Assembly: GCF_002939305.1 (NCBI RefSeq)
Contig: NZ_MVDI01000001.1
Location: forward strand, 1,488,001 to 1,552,000
Origin: Chroococcidiopsis sp. TS-821
GTDB taxonomy: Bacteria > Cyanobacteriota > Cyanobacteriia > Cyanobacteriales > Chroococcidiopsidaceae
Length of the DNA: 64,000 nucleotides
Reading direction: 5' to 3'
This document shows, in pieces, positions 17,486 to 27,427 of the stretch. How positions within the stretch are numbered: the stretch's first letter is position 1; each line of letters begins with the position of its first letter. The position numbers and the translations under genes were made by a program. The notes under the pieces were generated by a model. That model saw only the letters and a list, made by a program, of their open reading frames with translations, was not told where the DNA came from and did not search any database.

Positions 17486-19477
17486 ATGGCTAGCTTGACG
17501 CTGCTTGTCGAGATGGTGACGGTTTTGGGATCTGCAGCAACAGGAGGTTATCTGGCAAATCGACTGCGGCAACCTGTGTTGTTAGGATACCTCATCGGTG
17601 GTGTAGTTGTAGGTCCTGCGGGACTCAATTTAGTCACGCTAGAAGGTGACATTGAGGTGCTATCTGAAGTAGGAGTGGCGCTTTTACTGTTTGCTTTAGG
17701 TGTGGAGTTTTCGCTGAAGGACTTGTTGCGAGTTCGCGCGATCGCACTTGGTGGGGGTACGCTGCAAATCATCTTGACGATTCTTCTCGGTGGGGGACTT
17801 GCGTACTTGACAGGTTGGGTGAGTACGCTACCCAAAGCAGTATTTTTGGGGGCTGTGATTTCGCTTTCCTCGACGGCGGTTGTCTTTAAAAGTTTGATCG
17901 AACGCAACGAAGTACAAACGGCTCACGGACAAGTGATGCTGGCTATTTTAATCGTTCAAGATCTCAGCTTAGGTTTGATGCTAGCAGTACTTCCGGCACT
18001 CACTCAACCTCCAGATATTATTGGCGTAGCATTGATTGGCGCGTTACTTAAGGCTTCACTGTTTGTGAGTGGAGCAATTATTGCTGGAAAGTGGTTTATT
18101 CCGTTCTCGATTCGGCTGCTTGTTCAAACAGGTTCTCAAGATTTATTTCTACTCGGTATTGTATTGCTTTGTTTAGGAATTGCGTTATTTACCTCGGCGA
18201 TTGGTTTGGGAATTGCGATGGGAGCATTCGTTGCGGGGTTGATGATTTCTAATGTGGAGTATGCAGATCAAGCGCTGGACCGCGTGATACCGATGCGCGA
18301 TGTTTTTGCTACGTTGTTTTTTGCGTCGATTGGGCTGTTAATCGATCCAGGTTTTTTACTTGACAACATGGGGGTTTTGCTGGGATTAGTGGCGGTAACG
18401 ATGCTGGGTAAAGCCGCGATCGCAACCTTCATTGTTATGCTATTTGGCTATCCGCTCAAAACTGCGTTGACGGTTGGTATTGGGATTAACCAAATTGGCG
18501 AGTTTTCCTTTGTATTAGCCGGTGTTGCGCGAAACACTGGGCTTTTTACCTCTAGACTTTATGGTTTAACTGTGGGTACAACCGCAGCTACTTTGTTGCT
18601 GACACCTTTCTTATTGAAAGCAACGCCTTATCTCTTAATTTGGTTAGAACGATTTGTGCAGATGAATTCGCGTTTGCAGTTTCGTTCCCCACAATTGGTT
18701 GAGATTGAAGAAAAACTTGTCGATCATATCGTTGTCGCGGGATACGGTAGAGTGGGACAAACGCTCGTGCGAATGCTGTATTTTCAAGGTCATCAAGTTG
18801 TTGTTATAGATAATAACGAAGCTACGCTGCAAACTTTACGAGGACGCGAAATAGTTTATTTTTACGGAGATGCTACAAGTACCTTAGTTTTAGAAAAAGC
18901 AAATCTTCGTCAAGCCAAAGCAATGGCGATCGCACTTCCCGATCCCATGGCAACGCGATTAACATTAAAACGCGCCCTAAGTATCGCACCAGATTTAGAT
19001 ATCACTGTCCGCGCCCACGTCAAGGAAGAAATTGATGTACTCTACCAGTTAGGTGCGCAAGAAGTTGTGCAACCAGAGTTTGAAGCTTCGTTAGAGATGG
19101 GCGCGCATCTACTCTTAAAACTTGGAGATTCACCGTATGCAGTGCAGCAAGTCGTCACGCGCTATCGTAACGGACGCTATCGCGATATTTTACCAGAACG
19201 CGCAGAATACTGGGGAGCGCTGAACCTAGAAACCGCAATTGAAGGACTACAGCAGCATTGGTATGTTGTCCGCGAGAATTCACCATTAGTAGGGCAAAGC
19301 CTTGCAAAAGCTAACATCCGTCGCTTAACAGGAGTGACAATTATGGCAATTGAGCGTCATCAGCAGCTATTGCGTCATCCCACAGGTGAAGTTGTTCTTG
19401 AAGCAGGCGATCGCCTTCTTGTAGTCGGAAACCCTGAAGAACACGTTGCGTTTAAAAAGCTAACTGCTAATTATTAA
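17486..19477 (+). CDS. CPA2-family cation:proton antiporter with RCK domains (KefB-like)
   Basis: 663 residues. The N-terminal 380 residues are a multi-helix Na+/H+-exchanger domain (GYLIGGVVVGPAGLNLV, AVISLSSTAVVFKSL, GIGINQIGEFSFVLAGVA). An RCK/TrkA-N NAD-binding domain follows (about 413-530) with the Rossmann signature VVAGYGRVGQTLVRML, then a TrkA-C domain (about 570-660). Likely a K+/H+ antiporter of the plasma or thylakoid membrane gated by nucleotide. Monocistronic. Confidence 0.93.
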   Translation: MASLTLLVEMVTVLGSAATGGYLANRLRQPVLLGYLIGGVVVGPAGLNLVTLEGDIEVLSEVGVALLLFALGVEFSLKDLLRVRAIALGGGTLQIILTILLGGGLAYLTGWVSTLPKAVFLGAVISLSSTAVVFKSLIERNEVQTAHGQVMLAILIVQDLSLGLMLAVLPALTQPPDIIGVALIGALLKASLFVSGAIIAGKWFIPFSIRLLVQTGSQDLFLLGIVLLCLGIALFTSAIGLGIAMGAFVAGLMISNVEYADQALDRVIPMRDVFATLFFASIGLLIDPGFLLDNMGVLLGLVAVTMLGKAAIATFIVMLFGYPLKTALTVGIGINQIGEFSFVLAGVARNTGLFTSRLYGLTVGTTAATLLLTPFLLKATPYLLIWLERFVQMNSRLQFRSPQLVEIEEKLVDHIVVAGYGRVGQTLVRMLYFQGHQVVVIDNNEATLQTLRGREIVYFYGDATSTLVLEKANLRQAKAMAIALPDPMATRLTLKRALSIAPDLDITVRAHVKEEIDVLYQLGAQEVVQPEFEASLEMGAHLLLKLGDSPYAVQQVVTRYRNGRYRDILPERAEYWGALNLETAIEGLQQHWYVVRENSPLVGQSLAKANIRRLTGVTIMAIERHQQLLRHPTGEVVLEAGDRLLVVGNPEEHVAFKKLTANY

Positions 19478-19526
19478 AAGCTCAAAGCAAGGAATTTATA
19501 CTATTGCTCTTTTATAAGAACTACAG

Positions 19527-19997
19527 TTAATATCCCCTACGATTATTCTCATCTTTGAGAGACTCAAGTAATTGGCTAGGGCGTGCTGCCTTCACAGCAA
19601 GATAAAGTTCAGAGTGACGAACAAACATGTAATGCTCATACTCGTACCAGTGCTTTTCACCTTTTTCTTGATTACAAGCTTGGCAAATGACCCATAAATT
19701 CATAAAATTCATTGCTAGCCAAGGATATTGTGCTCTGGGAAGCTTATGATCGATTGTCTTACCGTTTTTCGCCGAGTAGTTTTCTCCACAAATGGGACAG
19801 TACCAGTTTGAATGCTTTTCTACCCAATCCTTACTTTCTTGAGTCGTTCCACACTCACTGTTACCGTTAATATACCGCCAGTAATCAAATTTTCTATAAT
19901 TCTCAAAATCTCGATCGGTTAGTTTATGATATCTTTTTTTACCGAGTTGATCTGCAAGTTCAAATAATTCTTTGAGGTCTCTGTCTGTCAGTTTCAT
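19527..19997 (-). CDS. HNH endonuclease of a three-gene cassette
   Basis: 156 residues. The HNH core is complete: zinc-knuckle Y-C-P-I-C-G-E-N-Y (about 67-75), catalytic T-I-D-H-K-L-P-R, then N-L-W-V-I-C-Q-A-C-N-Q-E-K-G with the second CxxC and the Asn. The N-terminus L-K-E-L-F-E-L-A-D-Q-L-G-K-K resembles a segment of the preceding gene product. It is the third gene of a tight operon with 20009-20434 and 20436-21050. Such small HNH proteins occur as homing, phage or defence nucleases; which applies here is not known. Confidence 0.9.
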   Translation of the reverse strand: MKLTDRDLKELFELADQLGKKRYHKLTDRDFENYRKFDYWRYINGNSECGTTQESKDWVEKHSNWYCPICGENYSAKNGKTIDHKLPRAQYPWLAMNFMNLWVICQACNQEKGEKHWYEYEHYMFVRHSELYLAVKAARPSQLLESLKDENNRRGY

Positions 19998-20008
19998 CGC
20001 GTTATTTA

Positions 20009-20434
20009 TTATAGTTTGATAGTTCTATACGATTTATAGTGAGATTTTCTCGAAGTTTTTTTAGTGGTGTTACCAAAATCAATAAATTCAATTTCTGTTT
20101 CAGGAAAATGTCGATCTATTGCGTCTGCAATTTCATTCACTTCCTTAGACAAGCGGCAATTAAATTCTTCTCTTTCTTGAGAGGTAAGATATTTATCACC
20201 AATACGGTCAGCCTCTAAAAATAATTCTTCTAGCGTTAAATCTTCAAATTTATATTTATCTAAAAACTCCTCAATTTTATGGTAGAGATTAATAACGTGC
20301 TCCCAACCAACATTTTTATAACCATTCTGTTTTAACCATTTTCGATCTTCTTTGTGTAGCTTAGTTAATTTTTTTGAGTTATTACGCTGCACTTCGCGGT
20401 AACTCATTTTATTGAATCTTCTTTGTTTATTCAT
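20009..20434 (-). CDS. Hypothetical basic protein, middle gene of the HNH cassette
   Basis: 141 residues, Lys/Glu-rich and predicted helical, with no recognised domain. Residues about 65-90 (LTLEELFLEADRIGDKYLTS, then Q-E-R-E-E-F) parallel the N-terminus of the HNH protein. Ends in a basic Ser/Lys/Tyr-rich tail. Its ATG begins one base after the upstream TGA, so translation is coupled, and its own stop is 11 bases before the HNH start. Function unknown. Confidence 0.8.
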   Translation of the reverse strand: MNKQRRFNKMSYREVQRNNSKKLTKLHKEDRKWLKQNGYKNVGWEHVINLYHKIEEFLDKYKFEDLTLEELFLEADRIGDKYLTSQEREEFNCRLSKEVNEIADAIDRHFPETEIEFIDFGNTTKKTSRKSHYKSYRTIKL

Positions 20435-20435
20435 T

Positions 20436-21050
20436 TCAACCGAGTGTTGATTTAAATAGCTTTATCAATGCTTTGCGAATTTCGCTATCTTCATACTTCA
20501 AAAGCTGATTCACTTCGATAGCTAGCTTAAGCTTAATGGCATCAACTACATTTTTTAAATCTTTGTTATCTTTTTTAAGTTGGTCGTTGATTAAGTTCGA
20601 CTTTTTTAATTTAGCGTTTAAATCTTTATTGACTGACGTTACATTTTGAAGTTCATCTTTGAGCGCTGTATTTTCTTTTTTAAGCTCGTCATTGACTGCG
20701 GTTAATCTTCTTACTTCCGCTTTTAATTCATTGACTGAAGCTAGGTTATGATTTTCTGCTTCGTTTCTTTCTCTTGCTTGTTTTAGTTCTTGTTTATATT
20801 GAGTAAGTTTGGCATCGTATTCTTGATGGATCTGTTCAATTTCTTTGTTCTTTTTGGTTACTTGACCTTTTTGGGCAGCTTGGAGACGTTGACGCTTATT
20901 AAGTTCAGAGCCAGCAAAATTTGAAATAGCTCGACGAATGGTAAGTTCGTCAGGATTATTATTGAAGTCTATGACTTCTAAAGCACGGATAGCATCTGCT
21001 TTCGTCCATGCTTCACTTTCGAGTAGCTTAATAGCCTCTGACTTTTTCAC
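20436..21050 (-). CDS. Long coiled-coil protein, first gene of the HNH cassette
   Basis: 204 residues. An N-terminal globular part of about 60 residues (KSEAIKLLESEAWTKADAIR, then NPDELTIRRAISNFAGSELN) may bind DNA or a partner. It is followed by about 120 residues of heptad coiled coil with repeated V-N-x-E/D-L-K-x-E/D units, and a short C-terminal helix. Superficially like KfrA or tape-measure-like coils, but no family is recognised. Lys/Asn/Glu-rich composition differs from neighbouring genes. Confidence 0.8.
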   Translation of the reverse strand: MKKSEAIKLLESEAWTKADAIRALEVIDFNNNPDELTIRRAISNFAGSELNKRQRLQAAQKGQVTKKNKEIEQIHQEYDAKLTQYKQELKQARERNEAENHNLASVNELKAEVRRLTAVNDELKKENTALKDELQNVTSVNKDLNAKLKKSNLINDQLKKDNKDLKNVVDAIKLKLAIEVNQLLKYEDSEIRKALIKLFKSTLG

Positions 21051-21288
21051 GGATATATAAAATTATTCATATTTTTACTTCTAGCTAGCTTTATAAACTG
21101 TATAAACAATGCTCAGCAACGGTATAATCACTGAAGCAAAAATTGCAGTCTATGTGTTATGCGTACAGCTCTAGTTAGGCGAACTAGAGCTGAGCTTGAA
21201 ATCTCATCGAAATCCAAGCAGCTTAATATTAGGCGATATCGTTAAAGTATAAAGAGTCATCGCTTACTTATCTTTACGCTCGGTTGTT

Positions 21289-22344
21289 ATGGTTCATCTA
21301 TCTCCTAGCTTGCAAAATCGACTGGCAACACCCTTAAAAATTGGCTCGTTTGCTGTTAAAAGCCGCGTCTTACAGTCTCCGTTATCGGGCGTGACTGATT
21401 TAGTATTTCGGCGGTTAGTACGGCGTTATGCACCCGAATCGATGATGTACACCGAGATGGTGAATGCGACAGGGTTGCATTATGTCAAAGAGTTGCCCAA
21501 GATTATGGAAGTCGATCCGAACGAACGACCGATTAGTATTCAGCTATTCGATTGTCGTCCAGATTTCTTGGCAGAAGCAGCGGTGATGGCGGTAGAGGAA
21601 GGTGCGGATACGGTAGATATTAATATGGGTTGCCCAGTGAACAAAATCACCAAGAATGGTGGCGGTTCCTCATTGTTGCGTCAGCCAGAAGTTGCAGAAG
21701 AAATTGTGCGTTCTGTCGTTAAGGCGGTGGATGTACCCGTGACGGTAAAAACGCGCATTGGTTGGACAGATAAAGAAATTACTATATTGGATTTTGCCAA
21801 GCGCATGGAAGACGCTGGAGCGCAGATGATTACTGTACACGGTCGGACTCGCGCTCAAGGTTATAATGGCTCTGCACGCTGGGAATGGATTGCGCGAGTA
21901 AAAGAAATTTTGTCGATTCCAGTGATTGCCAACGGCGATATCTTCTCGGTAGAAGCTGCTGTACGCTGCTTAGAGCAAACAGGTGCAGATGGAGTTATGT
22001 GTTCGCGCGGAACATTAGGATATCCGTTTTTAGTTGGCGAGATTGATTACTTTCTCAAAACTGGACAAGAGTTACCGCCACCAACGCCTGTAGAACGGTT
22101 GCAATGTGCTAGAGAACATCTGCAAGCTTTATGGGAATATAAAGGCGATCGCGGTGTCAGGCAAGCCCGCAAGCATATGACATGGTATGCCAAAGGCTTT
22201 GCAGGTGCAGCAGAGTTGCGAGGATTACTCAGTGTGATTGAAACTGTCGATCAAGGGTTAGAAGTTATCGATCGCGCGATCGCACAGCTAGTAGATGATG
22301 AGTTGGAGTCTGAAGCAATTGTCCCTCACTTGCAAATGACGTAG
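21289..22344 (+). CDS. dusB: tRNA-dihydrouridine synthase (DusB type)
   Basis: 351 residues. FMN-dependent reduction of uridine to dihydrouridine in the tRNA D-loop. A TIM-barrel begins after QSPLSGVTDLVFRRLVRRY. The catalytic-loop signature N-M-G-C-P-V-N-K-I-T-K-N-G-G-G-S-S-L-L has its Cys near residue 112. Later come VKTRIGWTD, MITVHGRTRAQGY, IANGDIFS and MCSRGTLGYPFL for FMN phosphate binding. A C-terminal helical tRNA-binding domain follows. The ATG lies 238 bases after the start of the divergent coiled-coil gene. Confidence 0.95.
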   Translation: MVHLSPSLQNRLATPLKIGSFAVKSRVLQSPLSGVTDLVFRRLVRRYAPESMMYTEMVNATGLHYVKELPKIMEVDPNERPISIQLFDCRPDFLAEAAVMAVEEGADTVDINMGCPVNKITKNGGGSSLLRQPEVAEEIVRSVVKAVDVPVTVKTRIGWTDKEITILDFAKRMEDAGAQMITVHGRTRAQGYNGSARWEWIARVKEILSIPVIANGDIFSVEAAVRCLEQTGADGVMCSRGTLGYPFLVGEIDYFLKTGQELPPPTPVERLQCAREHLQALWEYKGDRGVRQARKHMTWYAKGFAGAAELRGLLSVIETVDQGLEVIDRAIAQLVDDELESEAIVPHLQMT

Positions 22345-22434
22345 GCTAGCGCTAATTTCTCGAACCAAGTGAAATAATTACCAATTACCAGTTACCAATT
22401 GAGCGCAACAGAATTATTTCAACTAGAAATACAA

Positions 22435-22920
22435 CTAACGTATATAGCCTGCTGCTTGTAGTTTCTTAATAGCACGTGTCGCAGCTTCGATTCCGTATTG
22501 TTGACCAACTTTTGAAGATTCTTGCGCGAGTTGAGGTAAAACACTAATGATTTTTTGTCCTAGCGGTGTTTGATAGAAGGCGATCATGCCTTGAATATCT
22601 TCTTCGGTAAAGTATTTATTGTAAATACCTTCAATTCTTTGGTTCATTTCCTCATAATTCATTTCTGCTAAGAAAGAATCCCAGAACTTTTGTGGAACTT
22701 GAGGATATTGATTTTTTAGCGTGTTTATTGTTTGCAAAGTTACTTGGCGAGTCATATTTCTCTCGCCGGTTATTGTCATTAATTTCTGAATGCTGTTGTT
22801 TTGTTCGCTACGATTTCGGACTGATGGCAAGTAACTAACTTGAGTTTGAGCAACGGCTGGTGTTGCAGCAAAAGATAATGTAAAGAGTAGAGATACAGAA
22901 TACAAAAACTTTAATTTCAT
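22435..22920 (-). CDS. Secreted DUF2059 protein
   Basis: 161 residues. An N-terminal signal peptide (K-L-K-F then SLLFTLSFAATPAVAQT) implies export. The C-terminal domain (about 85-150) has EEDIQGMIAFYQTPLGQKII and P-Q-L-A-Q-E-S-S, the DUF2059 pattern. Function of the family is unknown. It is convergent with dusB. Confidence 0.9.
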   Translation of the reverse strand: MKLKFLYSVSLLFTLSFAATPAVAQTQVSYLPSVRNRSEQNNSIQKLMTITGERNMTRQVTLQTINTLKNQYPQVPQKFWDSFLAEMNYEEMNQRIEGIYNKYFTEEDIQGMIAFYQTPLGQKIISVLPQLAQESSKVGQQYGIEAATRAIKKLQAAGYIR

Positions 22921-23397
22921 TGTTTTTAAATTACTTACTGGATGTGTCGAGAAATTTAATATAAAAACAGTATGCTTTACGTCCAGCCTTGTGTGTATTT
23001 ATACTGAAGTAAATTTACGTAAAACTCAAATTATTGTTTAAGGTGTAAAGTTTAAGACAAGCAACTGGCTGATTGTACGTCATTCAAGCTCTCTAAGCTC
23101 GATTCAGCTTTGTTACAAAATCTCAGTATTTAGCACAGGCTGTTACTGTGCCAATAAAAAAGCTAACCGTTGTTGTCCTCAGGCTAGCTTCAAATCGAAC
23201 GTTGAGTTCTGAAAAACTACTGAATTTCCTCTAGTTCTTTGTCCTGCTTTTTCTGATTTAAGAAGTACTTACGTCACTTTCTAATCAACTATTCAATCTC
23301 TACGCAGAAACACGATGGTTGGGAAGTCATCACTGCTGTAGCAAAAACCAAAAGCGTAACATCATTTTGTCGGTTCGATCGTTCATTGAGCAAGCAC
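22921..23397. other. Intergenic region containing a terminator
   Basis: 477 bases between two minus-strand genes. It holds the terminator at 23155-23190 and, nearer 22921, the probable promoter of the DUF2059 gene. Nothing else was recognised in 23200-23397. Confidence 0.4.
23155..23190 (-). terminator. Probable terminator downstream of the sugar dehydrogenase gene
   Basis: Minus strand: AAGCTAGCC pairs with GGTTAGCTT (one G-T pair) around a 13-base loop, followed by a T-rich run. It lies about 208 bases after the dehydrogenase stop codon. Confidence 0.6.
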
Positions 23398-24642
23398 TTA
23401 GACACTATCAATATCTTCCTCATCATCATCACCATTTAATTCTGCGGGTTCAATGCGGTAGAGTCCTCCCTCAGATTCATCAGTGAGAACATATATGTAA
23501 CCGTCAGGACCTTCGCGCACATCTCGGATGCGCCCTACCGTCTGCAACAACAATTCTTCTTCGTGTAGAACTTCTTGTTCATTAAAGACTACACGGCGAA
23601 TCCGCCGACTAGCAAGCCCACCTACTAAGAGATTACCTTGCCAGGATGGAAATCGGTTAGCAGTTACTAGCGCCACGCCAGAGGGAGCATGAGTTGGCAA
23701 AAATTCATAAAATGGTTCAGTAACGCCTTCCATGCGACGACCTACTGCTTCAGGAATTGGTTTTCCGGTATCGTAGTCAAATCCACGGGTCACAATGGGC
23801 CAACCATAATTGTTACCGGCTACGATGGGATAGAGTAAGTCTCCACCACGCGGACCGTGATCTACCGCCCAGATATCGCCTGTTGTTCTGTTGACGACTA
23901 GTGATTGAATATTGCGATTGCCATAAGTATAAATCTCGTCCGCAACTTCTGGATTGCCCACAAATGGGTTATCTGGAGGCACTGTACCATCGTCATTCAG
24001 CCTCAAAACTGAGCCAGCATGATCTCTTAAATTTTGGGCGCGTAGAGGCTCAAACCAGCGATCGCCAATTGTCATCAGCAGTTTGCCATCATTTGTCCAA
24101 GCTAGACGCGACCCGTAATGCTGTCCAGGTTCTGAGTAGCGATTTTGAACAAATATATCTTGGACATCGACTAACGTGTTACCTCTTAATCGACCCCGTG
24201 CTACAGCAGTTGCAGTTTGACCATTACCGTTTGGCTTGGAATAGGTCATATAAATCCAACCATTGGTTGCATAGTTGGGGTGCAAGACAACATCTAACAA
24301 TCCGCCTTGGTTTTCAGCATTAACTTGCGGAACGCCAGATACCCGAGTTACTCTACCATTTTCAATAATATTGAGTCTTCCTGGACGCTCAGTTACTAAA
24401 AAACGTCCGTCTGGTAAAAATGCTACAGCCCAGGGATGCTCCAATCCACCAGCAATTTCAACGACACGAATTTCTTCATATTGAGTATCTTCTGTAGCAA
24501 CTTCTCGGAAGGTTTGATTCGCGTTCGCTGCCCTCAGTTTTTCTCTTAAATTGGTTTCATTGGCGATCGCTGGTATTGTATAGGTAATACCCATGACTAG
24601 GGCAAGCGACAAAAATGGTATTTGTTTCAATTTTATAGCCAC
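23398..24642 (-). CDS. Secreted PQQ-type glucose/sorbosone dehydrogenase-like protein
   Basis: 414 residues with a signal peptide ending near A-I-A-N-E. Six-bladed propeller motifs: G-L-E-H-P-W-A-V-A-F-L-P-D-G, VTERPGRLNIIENGRV, NQGGLLDVVLHPNYATNGWI, IYTYGNRNIQSLV, WAVDHGPRGGDLLYPI, NNYGWP. These match Asd/YliI-type soluble aldose sugar dehydrogenases, which oxidise sugars in the periplasm using PQQ. No PQQ biosynthesis gene is in the window, so cofactor use is an assumption. The C-terminus is unusually acidic (N-G-D-D-D-E-E-D-I-D). Confidence 0.92.
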   Translation of the reverse strand: MAIKLKQIPFLSLALVMGITYTIPAIANETNLREKLRAANANQTFREVATEDTQYEEIRVVEIAGGLEHPWAVAFLPDGRFLVTERPGRLNIIENGRVTRVSGVPQVNAENQGGLLDVVLHPNYATNGWIYMTYSKPNGNGQTATAVARGRLRGNTLVDVQDIFVQNRYSEPGQHYGSRLAWTNDGKLLMTIGDRWFEPLRAQNLRDHAGSVLRLNDDGTVPPDNPFVGNPEVADEIYTYGNRNIQSLVVNRTTGDIWAVDHGPRGGDLLYPIVAGNNYGWPIVTRGFDYDTGKPIPEAVGRRMEGVTEPFYEFLPTHAPSGVALVTANRFPSWQGNLLVGGLASRRIRRVVFNEQEVLHEEELLLQTVGRIRDVREGPDGYIYVLTDESEGGLYRIEPAELNGDDDEEDIDSV

Positions 24643-24868
24643 GCTACAAATTAACTCTTTTAATCACAACAAGAACGGTAAAATCTGGTATGATTCACGA
24701 CTCTATGTAGGGGCGGGTCTAGTAAATCTATCAGCGACTTGTAGCCATTTTGGTAGATACCCCTAGGTCGCTTCACAGATCAAAACCGTATGGTGCCACA
24801 CTATAAATCTTGTAGATTTGTTGCATCTACCATAAGTAGGGACAATCATCGCCTAAACGAATGATGAA

Positions 24869-25804
24869 CTATCTTGGTGGTTGATGTTCTTGAAGAAAAG
24901 CTTCAACTCTTTGGCGTGTAGGTAATGAAGATTGTGCGCCCGATTTAGTCGCTGAAAGTGCCCCAGTTGCCGCACCCCATGTGACGGCTTCGCGTAGCGA
25001 ATATCCTTGAGATAAGGCAGCGGCTAGCCCACCGTTAAAGGCATCTCCTGCGGCAACGGTATCTACGGCTTTTACAGAAAAAGCAGGAATAAAAAAGCTA
25101 TCATCCACAGTTGCACAAAAAACGCCCTTAGCACCTAGTTTGATAATTGCTGTCTTAATACCACGTTGTTGCAGTAATAATGCAGCTTTTTCAGCACTTT
25201 CAGGAGTGTTGACGGCAAAATGAACTAATTGTTCTGCTTCTACTGCATTCGGCGTGATGATATCGACTAGCGAATATAGTTCTGATGGTAACTCAGTAGG
25301 TGCTGGTGCAGGGTCTAGAATAACTTTCACGCCTGCTTGTTGGGCGGCTTGTGCAGCTTTTTGTACAGCAGAAAGCGGAATTTCTAGCTGTAACAGTAGG
25401 ATGGATGCTGTTGGTAGCAGTGGGGTTAGACGTTCGACATCTTCTTCACCTACATTTCCATTTGCACCAGAAATCACAACAATATGATTTTCGGCGTTGT
25501 CGTCTACAGCAATAATCGCAACTCCTGAAGTTGTTGACAGATCGATATAGACATTGTCAGTTTGGACGCGATCGCTTTGCAAATTTTGTAGTAATTCCTG
25601 CCCAAATTGATCGTTCCCTACACGTCCTACAATTGCCGTAGGAACTTCTAACCGCGCCGCTGCTACTGCTTGATTTGCACCTTTTCCGCCAGGTACAGTT
25701 GTAAAACTATGTCCTTGTAAAGTTTCGCCAGGAATAGGTAAGTGCGGAACTTTGGCAACCAAGTCCATATTGATACTACCGAAGACAAGGACACGGGAAT
25801 TCAT
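24869..25804 (-). CDS. rbsK: Ribokinase (PfkB family)
   Basis: 311 residues. Typical RbsK: VFGSINMDLVAKVPHLPIPG, VPGGKGANQAVAAARL (PfkB signature 1), and AVDTVAAGDAFNGGLAAALS (signature 2) with the catalytic Asp near residue 253. Phosphorylates ribose to ribose-5-phosphate. It is divergent from the sugar-import cluster by 135 bases, sharing a control region, which suggests a joint role in pentose use. Confidence 0.95.
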   Translation of the reverse strand: MNSRVLVFGSINMDLVAKVPHLPIPGETLQGHSFTTVPGGKGANQAVAAARLEVPTAIVGRVGNDQFGQELLQNLQSDRVQTDNVYIDLSTTSGVAIIAVDDNAENHIVVISGANGNVGEEDVERLTPLLPTASILLLQLEIPLSAVQKAAQAAQQAGVKVILDPAPAPTELPSELYSLVDIITPNAVEAEQLVHFAVNTPESAEKAALLLQQRGIKTAIIKLGAKGVFCATVDDSFFIPAFSVKAVDTVAAGDAFNGGLAAALSQGYSLREAVTWGAATGALSATKSGAQSSLPTRQRVEAFLQEHQPPR

Positions 25805-25939
25805 AAGTTGTTAATTGTAAGTTGTGCATACTTGTACTGTTTCACTTTGAGGTTGCTATAAGTAATTATTTGTAGTTCTTTGATGAAATAGTATTAGTTG
25901 CTGCTGCTTTATTTAGTACATAGCGCAATTCAAGAACAA

Positions 25940-27427
25940 ATGACTTTAAATTTACATAAAAATAATGCTGTTGCGATCGGAATCGATCTTGGAACCAGCG
26001 GGGTGCGGGTTGTTGCAGTTAATCTTCAAGGTGCGATCGCCGCCCAAGCAACGCGTAACTATCCGTTACTCACGCCGTATCCTGGATGGACAGAACAAAA
26101 CCCTAATGATTGGATTGAGGCTAGTTTTCAAGCTTTGACTGAGGTAGTTCAGCAATTAGAACATTCCCAGATTGTGGGTTTAGGTCTATCGGGACAAATG
26201 CATGGGATGGTTCCGCTTGATGCAGCAGGAGATGTCATTCGACCAGCAATTTTGTGGAACGATCAGCGTACTGGTAAAGCGGTGACGACGATTGAAACGA
26301 TTGTTCCTCGCCAAGAATTGATTCAACGTACTGGTAACCCAGCAATTACAGGCTTTCAATTACCAAAAGTTGTGTGGTTGCGTGACTCAGAACCGCAGGC
26401 GTTTAGTCGGATGCGTCATGTAGTGTTACCGAAAGATTATTTGGGATACGTGTTGACGGGGGAACTTGCGACAGAACCTTCGGATGCTTCGGGTGTGGGG
26501 TGTTTAAATTTAGGCGATCGCACTTGGGATTTGGATATTCTCACGGCACTTGATATTAAGGCAAATCTGTTTCCCCAAGTTATGGCATCGACTGCAATTA
26601 TTGGCAAATTAAAACCGGAAGTTGCCAGGATCACAGGTTTACCCGCAGGTTTACCAATTATTGCAGGTGGGGGTGACAACGCAGCGGCGGCGATTGGCTT
26701 AGGAATCTCTAGTACAAATTGCGATCGCGGTAGTCTCAGTCTTGGCACTTCGGGAGTGATTTTTGTCCCTTTGGCACAACCTATTCCGGAACCAGAAGGA
26801 CGAATTCATCTATTTTGTCACGCTGATGGTGGCTATCATTTGTTGGGTGTCACATTGGCGGCGAGTGGATCTCTGCGTTGGTATCGCGATACTTTTTTTC
26901 CAAACTCTAGCTATGATGAGTTGACAAAGTGGGCAAGTAATGCCGATCCTGGATCGGGTGGCGTGATATTTTTACCGCATTTGGCAGGCGAACGCAGTCC
27001 TTTTCTTGATTCTGAGGCGCGTGGTGCGTGGCTGAATTTGTCTTTAGCGCATAGTAAAGCAGAAATGACGCGGGCGGTTCTCGAAGGCGTTGCGTATAGT
27101 TTGCGTGCAGCGTTTGATGTGATGCAGGAGATTACCCCAATTCGCGAACTTGTTGCTACGGGTGGTGGTTCGCGATCGCCACTTTGGTTACAAATTATTA
27201 CGGACGTGCTTGGTATCAATCTTGCAAAGCCGATACTAGCTGAAGGTGCAGCATACGGTGCAGCGTTACTTGCATTAGTTGGTTGCGATGTTTATCCCGA
27301 TCTAGAAGCCTTGTTTCAGATTTTGCCTGCAATTGAAGAATACACTCAACCAGCTTCGCATTCAGCTTATGCTGAAGGATTTCATCGCTTTAGTGCTATT
27401 TACGCTGCGCTCAAAGGTGTTAGCTAA
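25940..27427 (+). CDS. xylB: FGGY carbohydrate kinase, xylulokinase-like (copy 1)
   Basis: 495 residues from the ATG at 25940, preferred over an upstream TTG at 25898 because it gives the family-type N-terminus just before [15 protein letters not shown]. XylB features: [51 protein letters not shown] with the catalytic Asp, and [13 protein letters not shown]. Phosphorylates a ketopentose such as D-xylulose; exact substrate not decidable from sequence. No xylose isomerase is nearby. Confidence 0.88.
   Translation: MTLNLHKNNAVAIGIDLGTSGVRVVAVNLQGAIAAQATRNYPLLTPYPGWTEQNPNDWIEASFQALTEVVQQLEHSQIVGLGLSGQMHGMVPLDAAGDVIRPAILWNDQRTGKAVTTIETIVPRQELIQRTGNPAITGFQLPKVVWLRDSEPQAFSRMRHVVLPKDYLGYVLTGELATEPSDASGVGCLNLGDRTWDLDILTALDIKANLFPQVMASTAIIGKLKPEVARITGLPAGLPIIAGGGDNAAAAIGLGISSTNCDRGSLSLGTSGVIFVPLAQPIPEPEGRIHLFCHADGGYHLLGVTLAASGSLRWYRDTFFPNSSYDELTKWASNADPGSGGVIFLPHLAGERSPFLDSEARGAWLNLSLAHSKAEMTRAVLEGVAYSLRAAFDVMQEITPIRELVATGGGSRSPLWLQIITDVLGINLAKPILAEGAAYGAALLALVGCDVYPDLEALFQILPAIEEYTQPASHSAYAEGFHRFSAIYAALKGVS

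Noticed and set aside
23901-24323. 140-codon plus-strand ORF in the sugar dehydrogenase gene
   Set aside because: Antisense shadow of a well-supported gene; composition not protein-like.
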